A stretch of 61,610 bases of DNA from the NCBI GenBank assembly GCA_022844485.1, contig JALHLQ010000023.1, forward strand, positions 1 to 61,610, in the 5' to 3' direction. Shown piece after piece: positions 50,085-58,613 of the stretch (the first letter of the stretch is position 1; each line of letters starts with the position of its first letter). Position numbers and translations under genes: made by a program. The notes below the pieces were generated by a model, which saw only the letters and a program-made list of their open reading frames with translations, was not told where the DNA came from and made no database searches. Origin of the DNA: Xanthobacteraceae bacterium (lineage in GTDB: Bacteria > Pseudomonadota > Alphaproteobacteria > Rhizobiales > Xanthobacteraceae).

Positions 50085-50687
50085 TCAACCCGCAGCAGAC
50101 AGGCTGCAAGCAGGGTGTCGATGGCAGGTGACGAGATGATCGTTCACCATGCCCACGGCCTGCATGAAGGCATAGACAATCGTCGGGCCGCAGAACTTGA
50201 AGCCGCGCGCGGCCAGTTCCTTCGACAGTTTGCGCGAAAGTTCGGTTTGCGCCGGCACCTGCGACGTCGCCCGGAACCGGTTCACCTTCGGCGTCCCGCC
50301 GACGAAATCCCACAGCAGCGCGGAGAAGCCGGAGCCTTTCTCCATCACCTCGAGATAGGCGCGCGCGGAGGCCACCGCCCCCTCGATCTTCTGCCGGTTG
50401 CGCACGATCCCGGCATCGCCCATCAGCCGCTCGATTCTGCGCTTGTCGTAGCGCGCAACGCGCTGCGGATCGAAACCATCGAAAGCCGTGCGAAAATTCT
50501 CCCGCTTTCGCAAGATCGTGATCCAGGAGAGGCCGGCCTGGAATCCATCGAGCACGAGTTTTTCGTAGAGCGCCCGGTCGTCGAATTCCGGCACGCCCCA
50601 TTCTTCGTCATGATAGGCGACGTAAAGCGGGTCGGTGCCCGGCCAGGGGCAGCGGCGAAGCCCATCGGGATGCGCGACCGCGGCCAT
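50085..50687 (-). CDS. tag: 3-methyladenine DNA glycosylase I
   Basis: Removes 3-methyladenine from alkylated DNA. The 200 residues contain the zinc-binding Cys in LRRCPWPG, YHDEEWGVPEFDDRALYEKL, LDGFQAGLSWITILRKRENF, and the C-terminal FKFCGPTIVYAFMQAVGMVNDH plus TCHRHPAC. Its ATG overlaps the ygfZ stop by one base (TGATG), which implies coupling. Longer in-frame sequence upstream belongs to ygfZ in another frame. Confidence 0.95.
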   Translation of the reverse strand: MAAVAHPDGLRRCPWPGTDPLYVAYHDEEWGVPEFDDRALYEKLVLDGFQAGLSWITILRKRENFRTAFDGFDPQRVARYDKRRIERLMGDAGIVRNRQKIEGAVASARAYLEVMEKGSGFSALLWDFVGGTPKVNRFRATSQVPAQTELSRKLSKELAARGFKFCGPTIVYAFMQAVGMVNDHLVTCHRHPACSLSAAG

Positions 50688-51583
50688 CAGCGAACCTTGG
50701 CCGGTTTTTTCTCTCCCGGCCAGGCGAAGCCCGCCCAGTCCGGCTTCCGCGGCCTGAGGGTAATTCCCCCCGCGAGTAGGGGAGTGCCGGATGTGATCGC
50801 ATCCTCCAGCCGGTCGAGCCGCAGCATCGCAAGCCCGCGTCCGTCGGCGGCCGAGCCCATGGTCCCGATTGTCTTCTCTCCGGCCGTGACCGCGATCCCG
50901 TCTTCCGGCGCGAAGCCGTCGAAAGCAACCGGCACGATGCGTGTGCGGGCGACCCCGCGGTGCTGCATCCGCGACACGACCTCCTGGCCGACATAGCACC
51001 CCTTGTCGAAATCAATTCCGTGGAACTGATCCATGTCGGTCTCGTGCGGAAACGCATCGCCATAGGTAAAATCGAGTCCGCCGCGCGGGACCCCGCAGGC
51101 GATCCGGTGCGCCTCGTGGGCCTGCGCGTCGACAAGGTCCGCCCCGATATCGGCCGCCGCCTCGCGGGCCGTATCCGGAGGGAGGATCGCACGCAGCCCG
51201 AGCGCTGGGAGCCGCGGATCGGGATAGAGAAGCCCGTGGTCGGTCGTCCCCGTGCCGTCCCAAAGCGCCATGACCCCCAAACGGTCCGAGAGGTCCTCCA
51301 GCATGACCTTGGCGCGCAGCCGGTAGAACGTCAGCCGCTCGACAAGGCCGCGCGCCAGCGCGCGGGAGACATCGAGATAGAAGCCGCCGCCGTCCTCGCC
51401 GGTGGCTTCCACAATGATGAAATCGAACAGGATCTTGCCTTGCGGGGTCAGTAGGGCGGCAAAGGCCGGCGCGTCCGGCGCCACCTTGCCCATATCGGCC
51501 GTCACAAGTCCGTTGAGGAACTTGCGGGCGTCCTCGCCGGAGACCTTGACCACGCCCCGGTCGGGAAGAAGCGCTGCTTGCAT
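50687..51583 (-). CDS. ygfZ: Folate-binding protein YgfZ
   Basis: A GcvT-fold protein that supports iron-sulfur cluster enzyme assembly or repair through tetrahydrofolate. The 298 residues include LPDRGVVKVSGEDARKFLNG, LLTPQGKILFDF and the hallmark FDKGCYVGQEVVSRMQHRG with the functional Cys. The start at 51583 has GGAG upstream. It is divergent from the dihydroorotase-like gene. It heads the ygfZ-tag-HD-phosphatase operon. Confidence 0.94.
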   Translation of the reverse strand: MQAALLPDRGVVKVSGEDARKFLNGLVTADMGKVAPDAPAFAALLTPQGKILFDFIIVEATGEDGGGFYLDVSRALARGLVERLTFYRLRAKVMLEDLSDRLGVMALWDGTGTTDHGLLYPDPRLPALGLRAILPPDTAREAAADIGADLVDAQAHEAHRIACGVPRGGLDFTYGDAFPHETDMDQFHGIDFDKGCYVGQEVVSRMQHRGVARTRIVPVAFDGFAPEDGIAVTAGEKTIGTMGSAADGRGLAMLRLDRLEDAITSGTPLLAGGITLRPRKPDWAGFAWPGEKKPAKVR

Positions 51584-51687
51584 GGACTCCTCTTGCCAGA
51601 AACCGTGTGCAAACGTAAGCGCTACCGGGGCCGCTATCCAGGCGGGGCGGATGCTCCGGGCCACCGGGAGCGAGAGCAGCGAGGCGA

Positions 51688-53043
51688 ATGCCGGACATGC
51701 GAGGGACCTACGACGTCATCTTGAGGGGCGGTGTTGTCGTCAATCAGGATGGGGAGGGCGTTCGCGACCTCGCCATCGCCGGCGAGCGGATCGCCGCCAC
51801 GGGCGACCTGTCGCGGGCCTCGGCCGGCGAAGTGATCGACTGCACCGGGCTGCACATCCTTCCCGGCGTGATCGATACGCAGGTGCATTTCCGCGAGCCG
51901 GGGCTCACCCACAAAGAGGATCTCGAGACCGGATCGCGCGCAGCCGTGCTCGGCGGCGTCACCGCGGTGTTCGAAATGCCGAACACCGATCCGCAGACGA
52001 CGACGGCGGAGGCGCTGGCCGACAAGGTGAAGCGCGCGCATCGTCGCATGCATTGCGACTTCGCCTTTTTCGTCGGCGGCACGCGCGAGAATACGAAGGA
52101 ACTCGCCGAGCTCGAACGCTTGCCCGGGGCGGCCGGCGTGAAGGTGTTCATGGGCTCGTCCACCGGCACGCTGATGGTCGAGAGCGATGACGGCGTGCGG
52201 CAAATCCTCAAGACCATCCGCCGCCGGGCCTCGTTCCACTCCGAGGATGAGTATAGGCTGCGCGAGCGCAAGAACCTCCGCATCGAAGGCGATGTACGCT
52301 CGCATCCCGTCTGGCGCGACGAGATCGCCGCGCTGACCTGCACCGAGCGCCTCGTCCGGCTCGCGCGCGAGACAGGAAAACGCGTGCACATCCTTCATAT
52401 CTCGACCCGGGAGGAGATCGAATTTCTTGCCGCGCACAAGGATGTTGCGTCGGTCGAGGTCACGCCGCACCATCTGACGCTGGAAGCGCCCGCCTGTTAT
52501 GAGCGGCTCGGCGCCTATGCGCAGATGAATCCGCCGGTGCGGGGCGGCATTCACAAGCAAGGGATTTGGCGAGGCATCGAGCAGGGCATTGTCGACATCC
52601 TCGGCTCCGATCACGCGCCGCACACGCGCGAAGAGAAGGACAAACCCTATCCTGCGAGTCCCTCCGGCATGACCGGCGTGCAGACGCTCGTCCCCATCAT
52701 GCTCGATCACGTCCATGCCGGACGCTTGTCGCTCTTGCGCTTCGTCGATCTCACCAGCGCCGGCCCGGCGCGCCTCTTCGGTATCGCGCGCAAAGGCCGC
52801 ATCGCCGCCGGCTTCGACGCCGATCTGACGATCGTCGACCTCAAGCGTCGCGAGACGATCACGAGCAGGTGGATTGCTTCGCGTTCGGCCTGGACGCCTT
52901 ACGAAGGGGTGGCCGTGACCGGCTGGCCGGTGGGAACCTTCGTGCGCGGCCGCCGCGTGATGTGGGACGGCGGACTTGTGGCGGAGGGGGTCGGGGAGGC
53001 GGTACGCTTTCTGGAGACCTTGCCCGCCGAGCCGCCGCGCTGA
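51688..53043 (+). CDS. Dihydroorotase-family amidohydrolase with altered metal motif
   Basis: A 451-residue amidohydrolase of the class I dihydroorotase type (N-carbamoyl-aspartate to dihydroorotate). The barrel has LPGVIDTQVHFREPG, GGVTAVFEMPNT, GVKVFMGSSTG (carboxylated Lys region), FHSEDE, VHILHIST and DILGSDHAPHT (catalytic Asp). The first His of the usual HxH metal pair is Gln (Q65-V-H67). I recall the same replacement in relatives next to ygfZ, so it looks like a family trait. It may be a true dihydroorotase or a pseudo-enzyme. No pyrB is adjacent. Confidence 0.85.
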   Translation: MPDMRGTYDVILRGGVVVNQDGEGVRDLAIAGERIAATGDLSRASAGEVIDCTGLHILPGVIDTQVHFREPGLTHKEDLETGSRAAVLGGVTAVFEMPNTDPQTTTAEALADKVKRAHRRMHCDFAFFVGGTRENTKELAELERLPGAAGVKVFMGSSTGTLMVESDDGVRQILKTIRRRASFHSEDEYRLRERKNLRIEGDVRSHPVWRDEIAALTCTERLVRLARETGKRVHILHISTREEIEFLAAHKDVASVEVTPHHLTLEAPACYERLGAYAQMNPPVRGGIHKQGIWRGIEQGIVDILGSDHAPHTREEKDKPYPASPSGMTGVQTLVPIMLDHVHAGRLSLLRFVDLTSAGPARLFGIARKGRIAAGFDADLTIVDLKRRETITSRWIASRSAWTPYEGVAVTGWPVGTFVRGRRVMWDGGLVAEGVGEAVRFLETLPAEPPR

Positions 53044-53102
53044 TCATGCGCACGAGAACAGGCTAGGACACGAAGGCGGTTCAATCCCGGGAAATCGCCC
53101 TG

Positions 53103-53158
53103 GAGCATTTTCCGGCCAAGTGGGTACCGGTTGGCCGAAAGAAAATGCGACAAAACAA
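53103..53158. repeat. Dispersed Rhizobiales palindrome
   Basis: GCATTTTC (53105-53112) pairs with GAAAATGC (53141-53148) and, inside it, CGGCCAA (53113-53119) pairs with TTGGCCG (53131-53137). The 11-base loop is GTGGGTACCGG. The pattern GAGCATTTTC...GTGG-TACCGGTT...GAAAATGCG...AAAACAA is one I know as very frequent between genes in this order. Confidence 0.8.
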
Positions 53159-53163
53159 TAGGC

Positions 53164-53205
53164 TTAGAGCCTGATCCGATTCTATCCGATCGGATTAGGC
53201 TCTAA
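53164..53205. repeat. Palindromic repeat overlapping the DUF2336 stop
   Basis: A 42-base imperfect inverted repeat begins TTAGAGCCTGATCCGAT and ends ATCGGATTAGGCTCTAA. It follows the previous repeat by five bases, so the two form one composite intergenic unit between converging genes. Its right end contains the complement of the TAG stop (53202-53204) of the DUF2336 gene. It may act as a bidirectional terminator. Confidence 0.75.
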
Positions 53206-54281
53206 GGCCGCCCGGTCTCGCGCGTGCGGTAGAATTCGAGCACGCGCTGCGCGGTCGCGACTTGCAGCTTCTCGAATCCCTTCAGCGCCCGCTCGAGGTC
53301 CTGCACCGACACGCTGCCTTGGGCCCGCATCAAGAGGATCATCTTGACGGTGGTCCAGGAGAGATCGGCGGCCTTGGCGAGGATGAGGATGAGATCGGCG
53401 CCGTCCTCGACCATCGCCCGCTCGGCGATGTCGATCGAGACGCCCGACATCCGGGCGAGCGCGGCCACGGTCTCCTCGTATTTCTTGTACTTGGCAAAGC
53501 CGTAAATGTCGTTTTCGTCCAGCAGGCCGTGGCGCGATGCGATCAGCGCTTCGGCATTCGCATAGTCGCGCGTGGCGCTCTGAACGTCCGAGCGGATGTG
53601 ATCGACCACCTCGTTGATGACCTGCTGCACCTCGTCGCTCGCTTGCGGGTTGGCGGCGAGCAGTTTTTGCCGCACCGACTCCGAGGCTTGCTCGACAAGC
53701 TTGAGGAAATGGTGCCGCGGAATGTCCTCGCGCAACCCGACATGTTCCGCGAGCGTCTCATCGGTGGTCGAACGTTTCACCAGCATGCGGAAGCCGGCAT
53801 TGGAAAAACGCGCGCCGGTATTTTTCGCGACTGAATGGACCACGTGGCGGTCGCCGCGCCGGACCAGCACATCGGTCACGGTTTCGCTCAGCGCCTCGCG
53901 CTGGCTGATGGCCATCAAGTGGCCCTGGCTCTTCGAATTCGCGGTCGCCACCAGGTCGCGGTCGTCCAGCGCCTTGGATTGCGACAGCACCGGGTAGGCG
54001 ACTTCGATGGCGTCGTCGAAGGCAAGCGAACGCATCACCTTGGGCGGGGCATTCGGCACCACCGCGAGACGGCAGGCGAGCTTGGCGCGGGCCTTGACTT
54101 CGATCTCGGCGGCCAGGCGGCCGATGACGTCGTCGAACAGGGCGACCTGTTCCTGCGTGTAGTTTCCGCCGCCATGGATGAACAGATCGGCGATCCTGGT
54201 GAGCGTCTCGACGCGCCGCTCCGATACGCCTGACGCAATCGCGTCTTCCAGGTCGTTGATGATCGAAGCGTAGCTGGTCAT
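53202..54281 (-). CDS. DUF2336 protein
   Basis: A 359-residue, mainly helical cytoplasmic protein of the alphaproteobacterial DUF2336 family (HEAT-like helical bundle). It has the conserved IADLFIHGGGNYTQEQVALFDDV near the N-terminus, SEPVLS-like AYPVLSQSK and KNTGARFSNAGFRMLV in the middle. Its function is unknown; the family was first noted near cell-cycle and motility genes. The start at 54281 has no strong ribosome site. Its stop lies inside a palindromic repeat. Confidence 0.85.
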   Translation of the reverse strand: MTSYASIINDLEDAIASGVSERRVETLTRIADLFIHGGGNYTQEQVALFDDVIGRLAAEIEVKARAKLACRLAVVPNAPPKVMRSLAFDDAIEVAYPVLSQSKALDDRDLVATANSKSQGHLMAISQREALSETVTDVLVRRGDRHVVHSVAKNTGARFSNAGFRMLVKRSTTDETLAEHVGLREDIPRHHFLKLVEQASESVRQKLLAANPQASDEVQQVINEVVDHIRSDVQSATRDYANAEALIASRHGLLDENDIYGFAKYKKYEETVAALARMSGVSIDIAERAMVEDGADLILILAKAADLSWTTVKMILLMRAQGSVSVQDLERALKGFEKLQVATAQRVLEFYRTRETGRP

Positions 54282-54470
54282 TGCGCGCGATCTTGCTCGG
54301 GAAGCGAAGAGACGTCCGCCACAGGACACGCCATTCTTAGAGAGATTCTGTGAACGAAAGATTTGCCCGCCGGAAACGCCGACTAAAGGCTGCCGATTTT
54401 GGTGAGGAAGTGTTTACCAAAGGGCCTCGCGGAGCATTGTCCGCCGACCCGGGAACCGCCGCGGGCCGCT

Positions 54471-54737
54471 TTATTGGCGCAGGTCGCGCAGCGAGAACTC
54501 TCCATTGCGGATGCGAAGGCCAAGCCCTTCCGCGAACTTGGCGGTGGCGTCCTCGCCATAGGTGGACACGAGTTCTGAGAGCGCGGCAAACAGGCAGGCT
54601 TGCGTGAAGCAGTCCTCGTCGATTCCGTCGAGCCGCGCCTCGGCCGCGGCCTCATGCACATAGCCGAGCGCCGCCATTTTCTGATCGTGATCCGTCGCCC
54701 GCGCGAAGGCCGGGAGCGGAACTGGCGCTGTGCTCAT
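54471..54737 (-). CDS. Conserved hypothetical protein, 88 residues
   Basis: A small acidic helical protein beginning MSTAPVPLPAFARATDHDQK. No signal, helix or motif allows a function to be given. Codon use matches the neighbours, and the coding run matches small conserved Rhizobiales proteins. The region 54738-54847 before it holds a TTAA-N6-TTAA that is one base short of a CtrA box. Confidence 0.65.
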   Translation of the reverse strand: MSTAPVPLPAFARATDHDQKMAALGYVHEAAAEARLDGIDEDCFTQACLFAALSELVSTYGEDATAKFAEGLGLRIRNGEFSLRDLRQ

Positions 54738-54847
54738 TCGGAAATCGCCCCCACCGCGGAATCCCCATCGCCGCTTGATAGTAACGTTAGCATGGGCCTC
54801 GCTGCCGGGAAGGAGAGCCTTTAAGGAAGGTTAATTCGGCGCAGGAA

Positions 54848-55225
54848 CTAATTCGCGTAGCGTGCGGTGATGTCGCGCGCGATCTTCGCGCCTTCTTCGA
54901 GGTGACGGCGGATGGCGAGGTCGGCGGCCGGCGTACAGGTGCGGTAGCTCTGCGCAAAACCGCGATAGCCGCGATTATAGCTCGCCACCATGCGGTCGCG
55001 CCGCTCGCCCGAGGGAGCTTCCGCGTCCATCAGGGCCTGCGTTTCGTTGCGCCATACGTCTCCGTCGCGGGCGCCGCAGAGCGTGCGCAGATAAGCAAGC
55101 CCGCCGAGGATTTCGGCGAGCCGTTGAAGATCGTTGTCGAACGGGGCCGGGGCGCTCTCGGCTCGGGCCGGCGAGAGCCCGGCGATCAGCAGCAACATGA
55201 AACCGGCGAGCACGGATTTGGTCAT
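54848..55225 (-). CDS. TIGR02301 family secreted protein
   Basis: 125 residues: signal peptide (KSVLAGFMLLLIAGLSPARA) then a helical domain with LQRLAEILGGLAYLRTLC and RDRMVASYNRGYRGFAQSYRTC, which match the TIGR02301 family restricted mostly to Rhizobiales. Two cysteines may pair in the periplasm. No function is known. It follows the NUDIX gene on the same strand by 85 bases. Confidence 0.85.
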   Translation of the reverse strand: MTKSVLAGFMLLLIAGLSPARAESAPAPFDNDLQRLAEILGGLAYLRTLCGARDGDVWRNETQALMDAEAPSGERRDRMVASYNRGYRGFAQSYRTCTPAADLAIRRHLEEGAKIARDITARYAN

Positions 55226-55310
55226 TGGCGGGCGACATATGCCCTGCTCCGGCTGCCTTCGCAAGGCGACCACCGACTCCTGCACCTCTGTATGGAGAAG
55301 TGCAAAGGGA

Positions 55311-55763
55311 TCAGCGCCGGCCGCCTTCCGCGCGCACAAGCTCGAACGCGGACGCGACGATCTCGGCGAGCCCCTCCGTCGTCGGCGCCGCCGCCAATTC
55401 GGCGAGCGTCATCCAGCGGGCCTCGGCAATTTCCTCGTTCGGCTGCGGCTCGCCGCCGCGCCAGCGCGCCGCGAAGGCGAGGATGACGAAATGGCGCTCC
55501 ACGCCTCCGCTCGCATCTTTCATGATGACCTCGCGATGACCGGCGAGCCCCGCGATTTCGATTTCGAGCCCCACCTCTTCGCGCGTCTCGCGCGCAACGG
55601 CGGCGTGCAGCGTCTCACCCGTCTCCACGGCGCCGCCCGGCAGGGTATAGAGGCCCTTCGCCGGCGCTCGCGCACGGCGCACGATCATCACGCGGTTGTC
55701 GCGAATGATCGCGGCGCTGACGGCGAGATAGGGCCGCTCGGGATAGGCGCGCGGATCGGCCAT
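55311..55763 (-). CDS. NUDIX hydrolase
   Basis: A 150-residue NUDIX-fold pyrophosphohydrolase. The complete box is [20 protein letters not shown] followed by EVGL (G-X5-E-X7-REUXEEXGU). The N-terminal [20 protein letters not shown] is typical. The substrate cannot be read. It lies two bases downstream of a hypothetical gene and upstream of TIGR02301, likely one transcript. Confidence 0.92.
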   Translation of the reverse strand: MADPRAYPERPYLAVSAAIIRDNRVMIVRRARAPAKGLYTLPGGAVETGETLHAAVARETREEVGLEIEIAGLAGHREVIMKDASGGVERHFVILAFAARWRGGEPQPNEEIAEARWMTLAELAAAPTTEGLAEIVASAFELVRAEGGRR

Positions 55764-55765
55764 GA

Positions 55766-56275
55766 TCAGCCGCCCATCAGCGCATCGACATCGGCCTGCG
55801 CGTCCATATGCTCTTCGCCCGCGCCGTTGATGATGCCGCCGGCTTCCGCGACCAGCGGCTTCAGCCGTGCGACCGTCTCCGCCGCCACCGCATTCGCGAC
55901 CGGCTCCGAGAGCGGCGTCAGGATGGCATCGCGCGTCGCGACGAGGATTGCGTTCATCGAGTCGGCAAGCCGGTCGAGCTGATCGCGCGCGCGCGCGTCC
56001 GCCGCCTCATAGGCCGTGATCGCAAGCTCCCGGTCCTTGAAATTCGACGCTGCGAAGTGCTCGGTATAGCTCAGCGGTTTCCACTCCAGGAGATCGACGA
56101 TGCAGTCCGGCATCTGCGGCAGCATCTCCAGCATCATGATCGCTTCATTGAAATGGTTGAGGTAGTCGGTCGCAAGCTTGGTTCGCGGATTGATATTGGC
56201 TGCAGCGAGCCGCGCCGCATCGAGCGCGGGAGCGCCGTTGTCCTTCGGGGGCGAGGGCGAGGATGCTGCGGTCAT
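55766..56275 (-). CDS. Conserved hypothetical protein, 169 residues
   Basis: A helical protein beginning [20 protein letters not shown], with [31 protein letters not shown] and a [10 protein letters not shown] segment. There is no signal or known motif. An upstream in-frame ATG would add 37 residues, but the extension looks unlike protein. It is divergent from the SRAP gene; no GTTC-N7-GTTC LexA box is visible between them. Function unknown. Confidence 0.75.
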   Translation of the reverse strand: MTAASSPSPPKDNGAPALDAARLAAANINPRTKLATDYLNHFNEAIMMLEMLPQMPDCIVDLLEWKPLSYTEHFAASNFKDRELAITAYEAADARARDQLDRLADSMNAILVATRDAILTPLSEPVANAVAAETVARLKPLVAEAGGIINGAGEEHMDAQADVDALMGG

Positions 56276-56366
56276 TGCTTGGGTGCGGAGCGCCTGTTGG
56301 CAGTCCCTGGCAGTTTTCTCCGCGTGGGTTAAGTTGGCCTTAAGGGTTTGGAGATGCGGACCGAGC

Positions 56367-57113
56367 ATGTGCGGACGGTATGTCATCGGATCGGCGCCGG
56401 AGGAGTTCAGGGCCTATTTCGGCTACCTGGAGCAGCCGAATTTCCCCGCCCGCTACAATGTCGCGCCCACCCAGCCGGTGCCGATCGTGCGCATGGATCA
56501 GGGCAGGCGCCATTTTGCCCTTGTTCGCTGGGGGCTGATCCCCTCCTGGGTCAAGGACCCGAAAACCTTTCCCCTCTGCATCAATGCGCGGGCCGAATCG
56601 GCACTCGACAAGCCCGCATTCCGCGCCGCCATGCGCCGCCGCCGCTGTCTCTTCCTGGCGGACGGCTTCTATGAATGGCAGCAGCATGGGGAGAAGAAGC
56701 GGCCGTATTTCGTTCGCCTGAAGAGCCGCGCGCCGATGGCCTTTGCCGGATTATGGGAAACCTGGACCGGCCCGAACGGCGAGGAGATGGAAACCGCGGC
56801 GATAGTCACGACGCAGGCCAACCGCGCGCTTGCGGCGATCCACGAGCGTATGCCCGTCATTCTGTCGCCGGAAGCCTTCGATTTCTGGCTCGATTGCGAC
56901 CGTGTGGATGCGCAGACGGCGGCTGCGCTGCTCCTCCCCGCGCGCGATGCACTGATCGAGGCCTATGCGATCTCGCCGGCCGTGAACCGGGTCGCCAACG
57001 ACACGCCGGACCTGATCAAGCCTGCGACGGACGGGGACGCGGCCGAGGCGTCGCCTGGCGGTATCAGACAACCGAAGACCAAGAAGGACGACCGGCAATC
57101 GTCGCTGTTTTGA
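56367..57113 (+). CDS. SRAP/YedK-type abasic site protein
   Basis: A 248-residue SOS-response-associated peptidase family (HMCES/YedK) protein that forms a covalent bond with abasic sites in single-stranded DNA. Cys2 of MCGRYVIG is the reactive residue after Met removal. FPARYNVAPTQPVP, INARAES and the His in HERMPVIL are the other conserved active-site elements. DGFYEWQ is the usual sequence fingerprint. The start is fixed by the need for Cys at position 2. Confidence 0.94.
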   Translation: MCGRYVIGSAPEEFRAYFGYLEQPNFPARYNVAPTQPVPIVRMDQGRRHFALVRWGLIPSWVKDPKTFPLCINARAESALDKPAFRAAMRRRRCLFLADGFYEWQQHGEKKRPYFVRLKSRAPMAFAGLWETWTGPNGEEMETAAIVTTQANRALAAIHERMPVILSPEAFDFWLDCDRVDAQTAAALLLPARDALIEAYAISPAVNRVANDTPDLIKPATDGDAAEASPGGIRQPKTKKDDRQSSLF

Positions 57114-57128
57114 CCGGCGGAGCCGCGC

Positions 57129-58595
57129 TCACAAGACCTTGCCCGGATTCAGGATTCCGTTCGGATCGAGCATCCGCTTCAACGATCGCATGAGGTCGAG
57201 TTCAACGATGTCTTTAACGTCGGGCAAGAGGTGGCGCTTGAGCCGCCCGATTCCGTGCTCGGCGGAGATCGAACCGCCATGGCTGAGCACGATGCGGTGC
57301 ACGAGCGCGTTCACCTCGTCCCAGCGCAGCATGAAGGCCGCGCCGTCGGCGTCCGTGGGCTGGCTGACGTTGAAATGGATGTTGCCGTCGCCCAGATGGC
57401 CGAACGGCATCGGCCGGCAGCCGGGGATGAGCCTGGTCACCGCGGCGCTCGCCTCGGCAATGAAAGCGGGCACGTGGGCGACGGGCACCGACACGTCATG
57501 CTTGATGGAAGCGCCGAGGAGCTTCTGCTTTTCGGGAATGACCTCGCGGATGCGCCAGAACGCGTTGCGTTGCTCCAGGCTTTCGGCAATCGCCGCGTCG
57601 GCCACAAGCCCTAACTCATAGGCTTGCGTGAGCACGGTCTCGAGTCCGTCGCGCAATCCTTGCGCCGACTGCGCCGAAACCTCCATCAGCACGTACCAGG
57701 GATGCGGTATCGCGAACGGATCGCGTGTGAGCGGATCGTATGTCACCGCGGTTTCGATCGAAAAGCGCGGCAGGAGCTCGAACGAGGTCAGCGCGCCGGT
57801 CACGCTGCCTGTGATCCGGCCCATCAGCGCGAGGGCCGCCGCCGGGGAGGGGAGGCCCGCGAAGGCGGTCACCTGCATGCGCGGGCGCGGATATAGTTTC
57901 AGCACCGCCGCCGTGATGATTCCGAGCGTGCCCTCCGCACCGACGAACAGATGGCGCAGGTCGTAGCCTGTATTGTCCTTCTTCAGCCGCCGGAGCCCGC
58001 TCCAGATGCGCCCATCCGCCAGCACCACTTCGAGCCCGAGCATCAGGTCGCGTGCGGTGCCGTAGACGATGGCGTTGACGCCCCCCGCATTGCTCGACAG
58101 CACGCCGCCGATCGTGCAGCTCCCCTCCGCCGCAAGCGACAGTGGAAAAAACCGGTCCACGCGCTCGGCCGCCTCCTGCGCCGTTTGCAAGACCACGCCT
58201 GCTTCCGCCACCATCGTGTGCCCGATGGGGTCGACGTCGCGAATGCGGTCGAGCCGTGTGAGCGAAACGACGATCTCGTGCCCAGTCTCGTGCGGCGTCT
58301 GCCCACCCACGAGTCCGGTGTTGCCACCTTGCGGAATGATCGAAGTCCGCGTTTCGTTGGCGAGCTTGAGGATTTCCGAGACCTCTTGCACGGTGCCCGG
58401 GCGCAGCACCATGGCGGCCTTGCCGACGAAGTGATCGCGCCACTCGCGCTCGTAGGGGGCGCGGTCCTGCGCGCTCGTCAAGGCATAGCGCGCGCCGACG
58501 ATGGAGGCGAAGCGCGCCAGCAGTTCCGCAGGCGGCGGCGTCGGCGGCGTTCCTTCGAAGGCGCGGAACGGAGAACGGGGCGGGTGCTCGGTCAT
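57129..58595 (-). CDS. FAD-linked D-2-hydroxyacid dehydrogenase (GlcD-like)
   Basis: A 488-residue PCMH-type flavoenzyme. FAD-binding segments are TSIIPQGGNTGLVGGQ and GEGSCTIGGVLSSNAGG-like sequence (here AEGSCTIGGVLSSNAGGVN). The C-terminal FAD-oxidase domain has MPFGHLGDGNIHFNVSQP and GGSISAEHGIGRLKRHLL. This is the D-lactate/glycolate/2-hydroxyglutarate dehydrogenase group; the substrate is not certain. tsaC follows upstream on the same strand with 18 bases between, so both may be in one transcript. Confidence 0.9.
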   Translation of the reverse strand: MTEHPPRSPFRAFEGTPPTPPPAELLARFASIVGARYALTSAQDRAPYEREWRDHFVGKAAMVLRPGTVQEVSEILKLANETRTSIIPQGGNTGLVGGQTPHETGHEIVVSLTRLDRIRDVDPIGHTMVAEAGVVLQTAQEAAERVDRFFPLSLAAEGSCTIGGVLSSNAGGVNAIVYGTARDLMLGLEVVLADGRIWSGLRRLKKDNTGYDLRHLFVGAEGTLGIITAAVLKLYPRPRMQVTAFAGLPSPAAALALMGRITGSVTGALTSFELLPRFSIETAVTYDPLTRDPFAIPHPWYVLMEVSAQSAQGLRDGLETVLTQAYELGLVADAAIAESLEQRNAFWRIREVIPEKQKLLGASIKHDVSVPVAHVPAFIAEASAAVTRLIPGCRPMPFGHLGDGNIHFNVSQPTDADGAAFMLRWDEVNALVHRIVLSHGGSISAEHGIGRLKRHLLPDVKDIVELDLMRSLKRMLDPNGILNPGKVL

Positions 58596-58613
58596 GGCCT
58601 GAGTATAGGAGAA

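Noticed and set aside
54821..54834. TTAA-N6-TTAA upstream of the 88-residue protein
   Set aside because: The spacer is six rather than seven bases, so it does not meet the CtrA consensus.
56276..56366. Search for a LexA box between the SRAP gene and its divergent neighbour
   Set aside because: No GTTC-N7-GTTC is present, so SOS control is not supported here.
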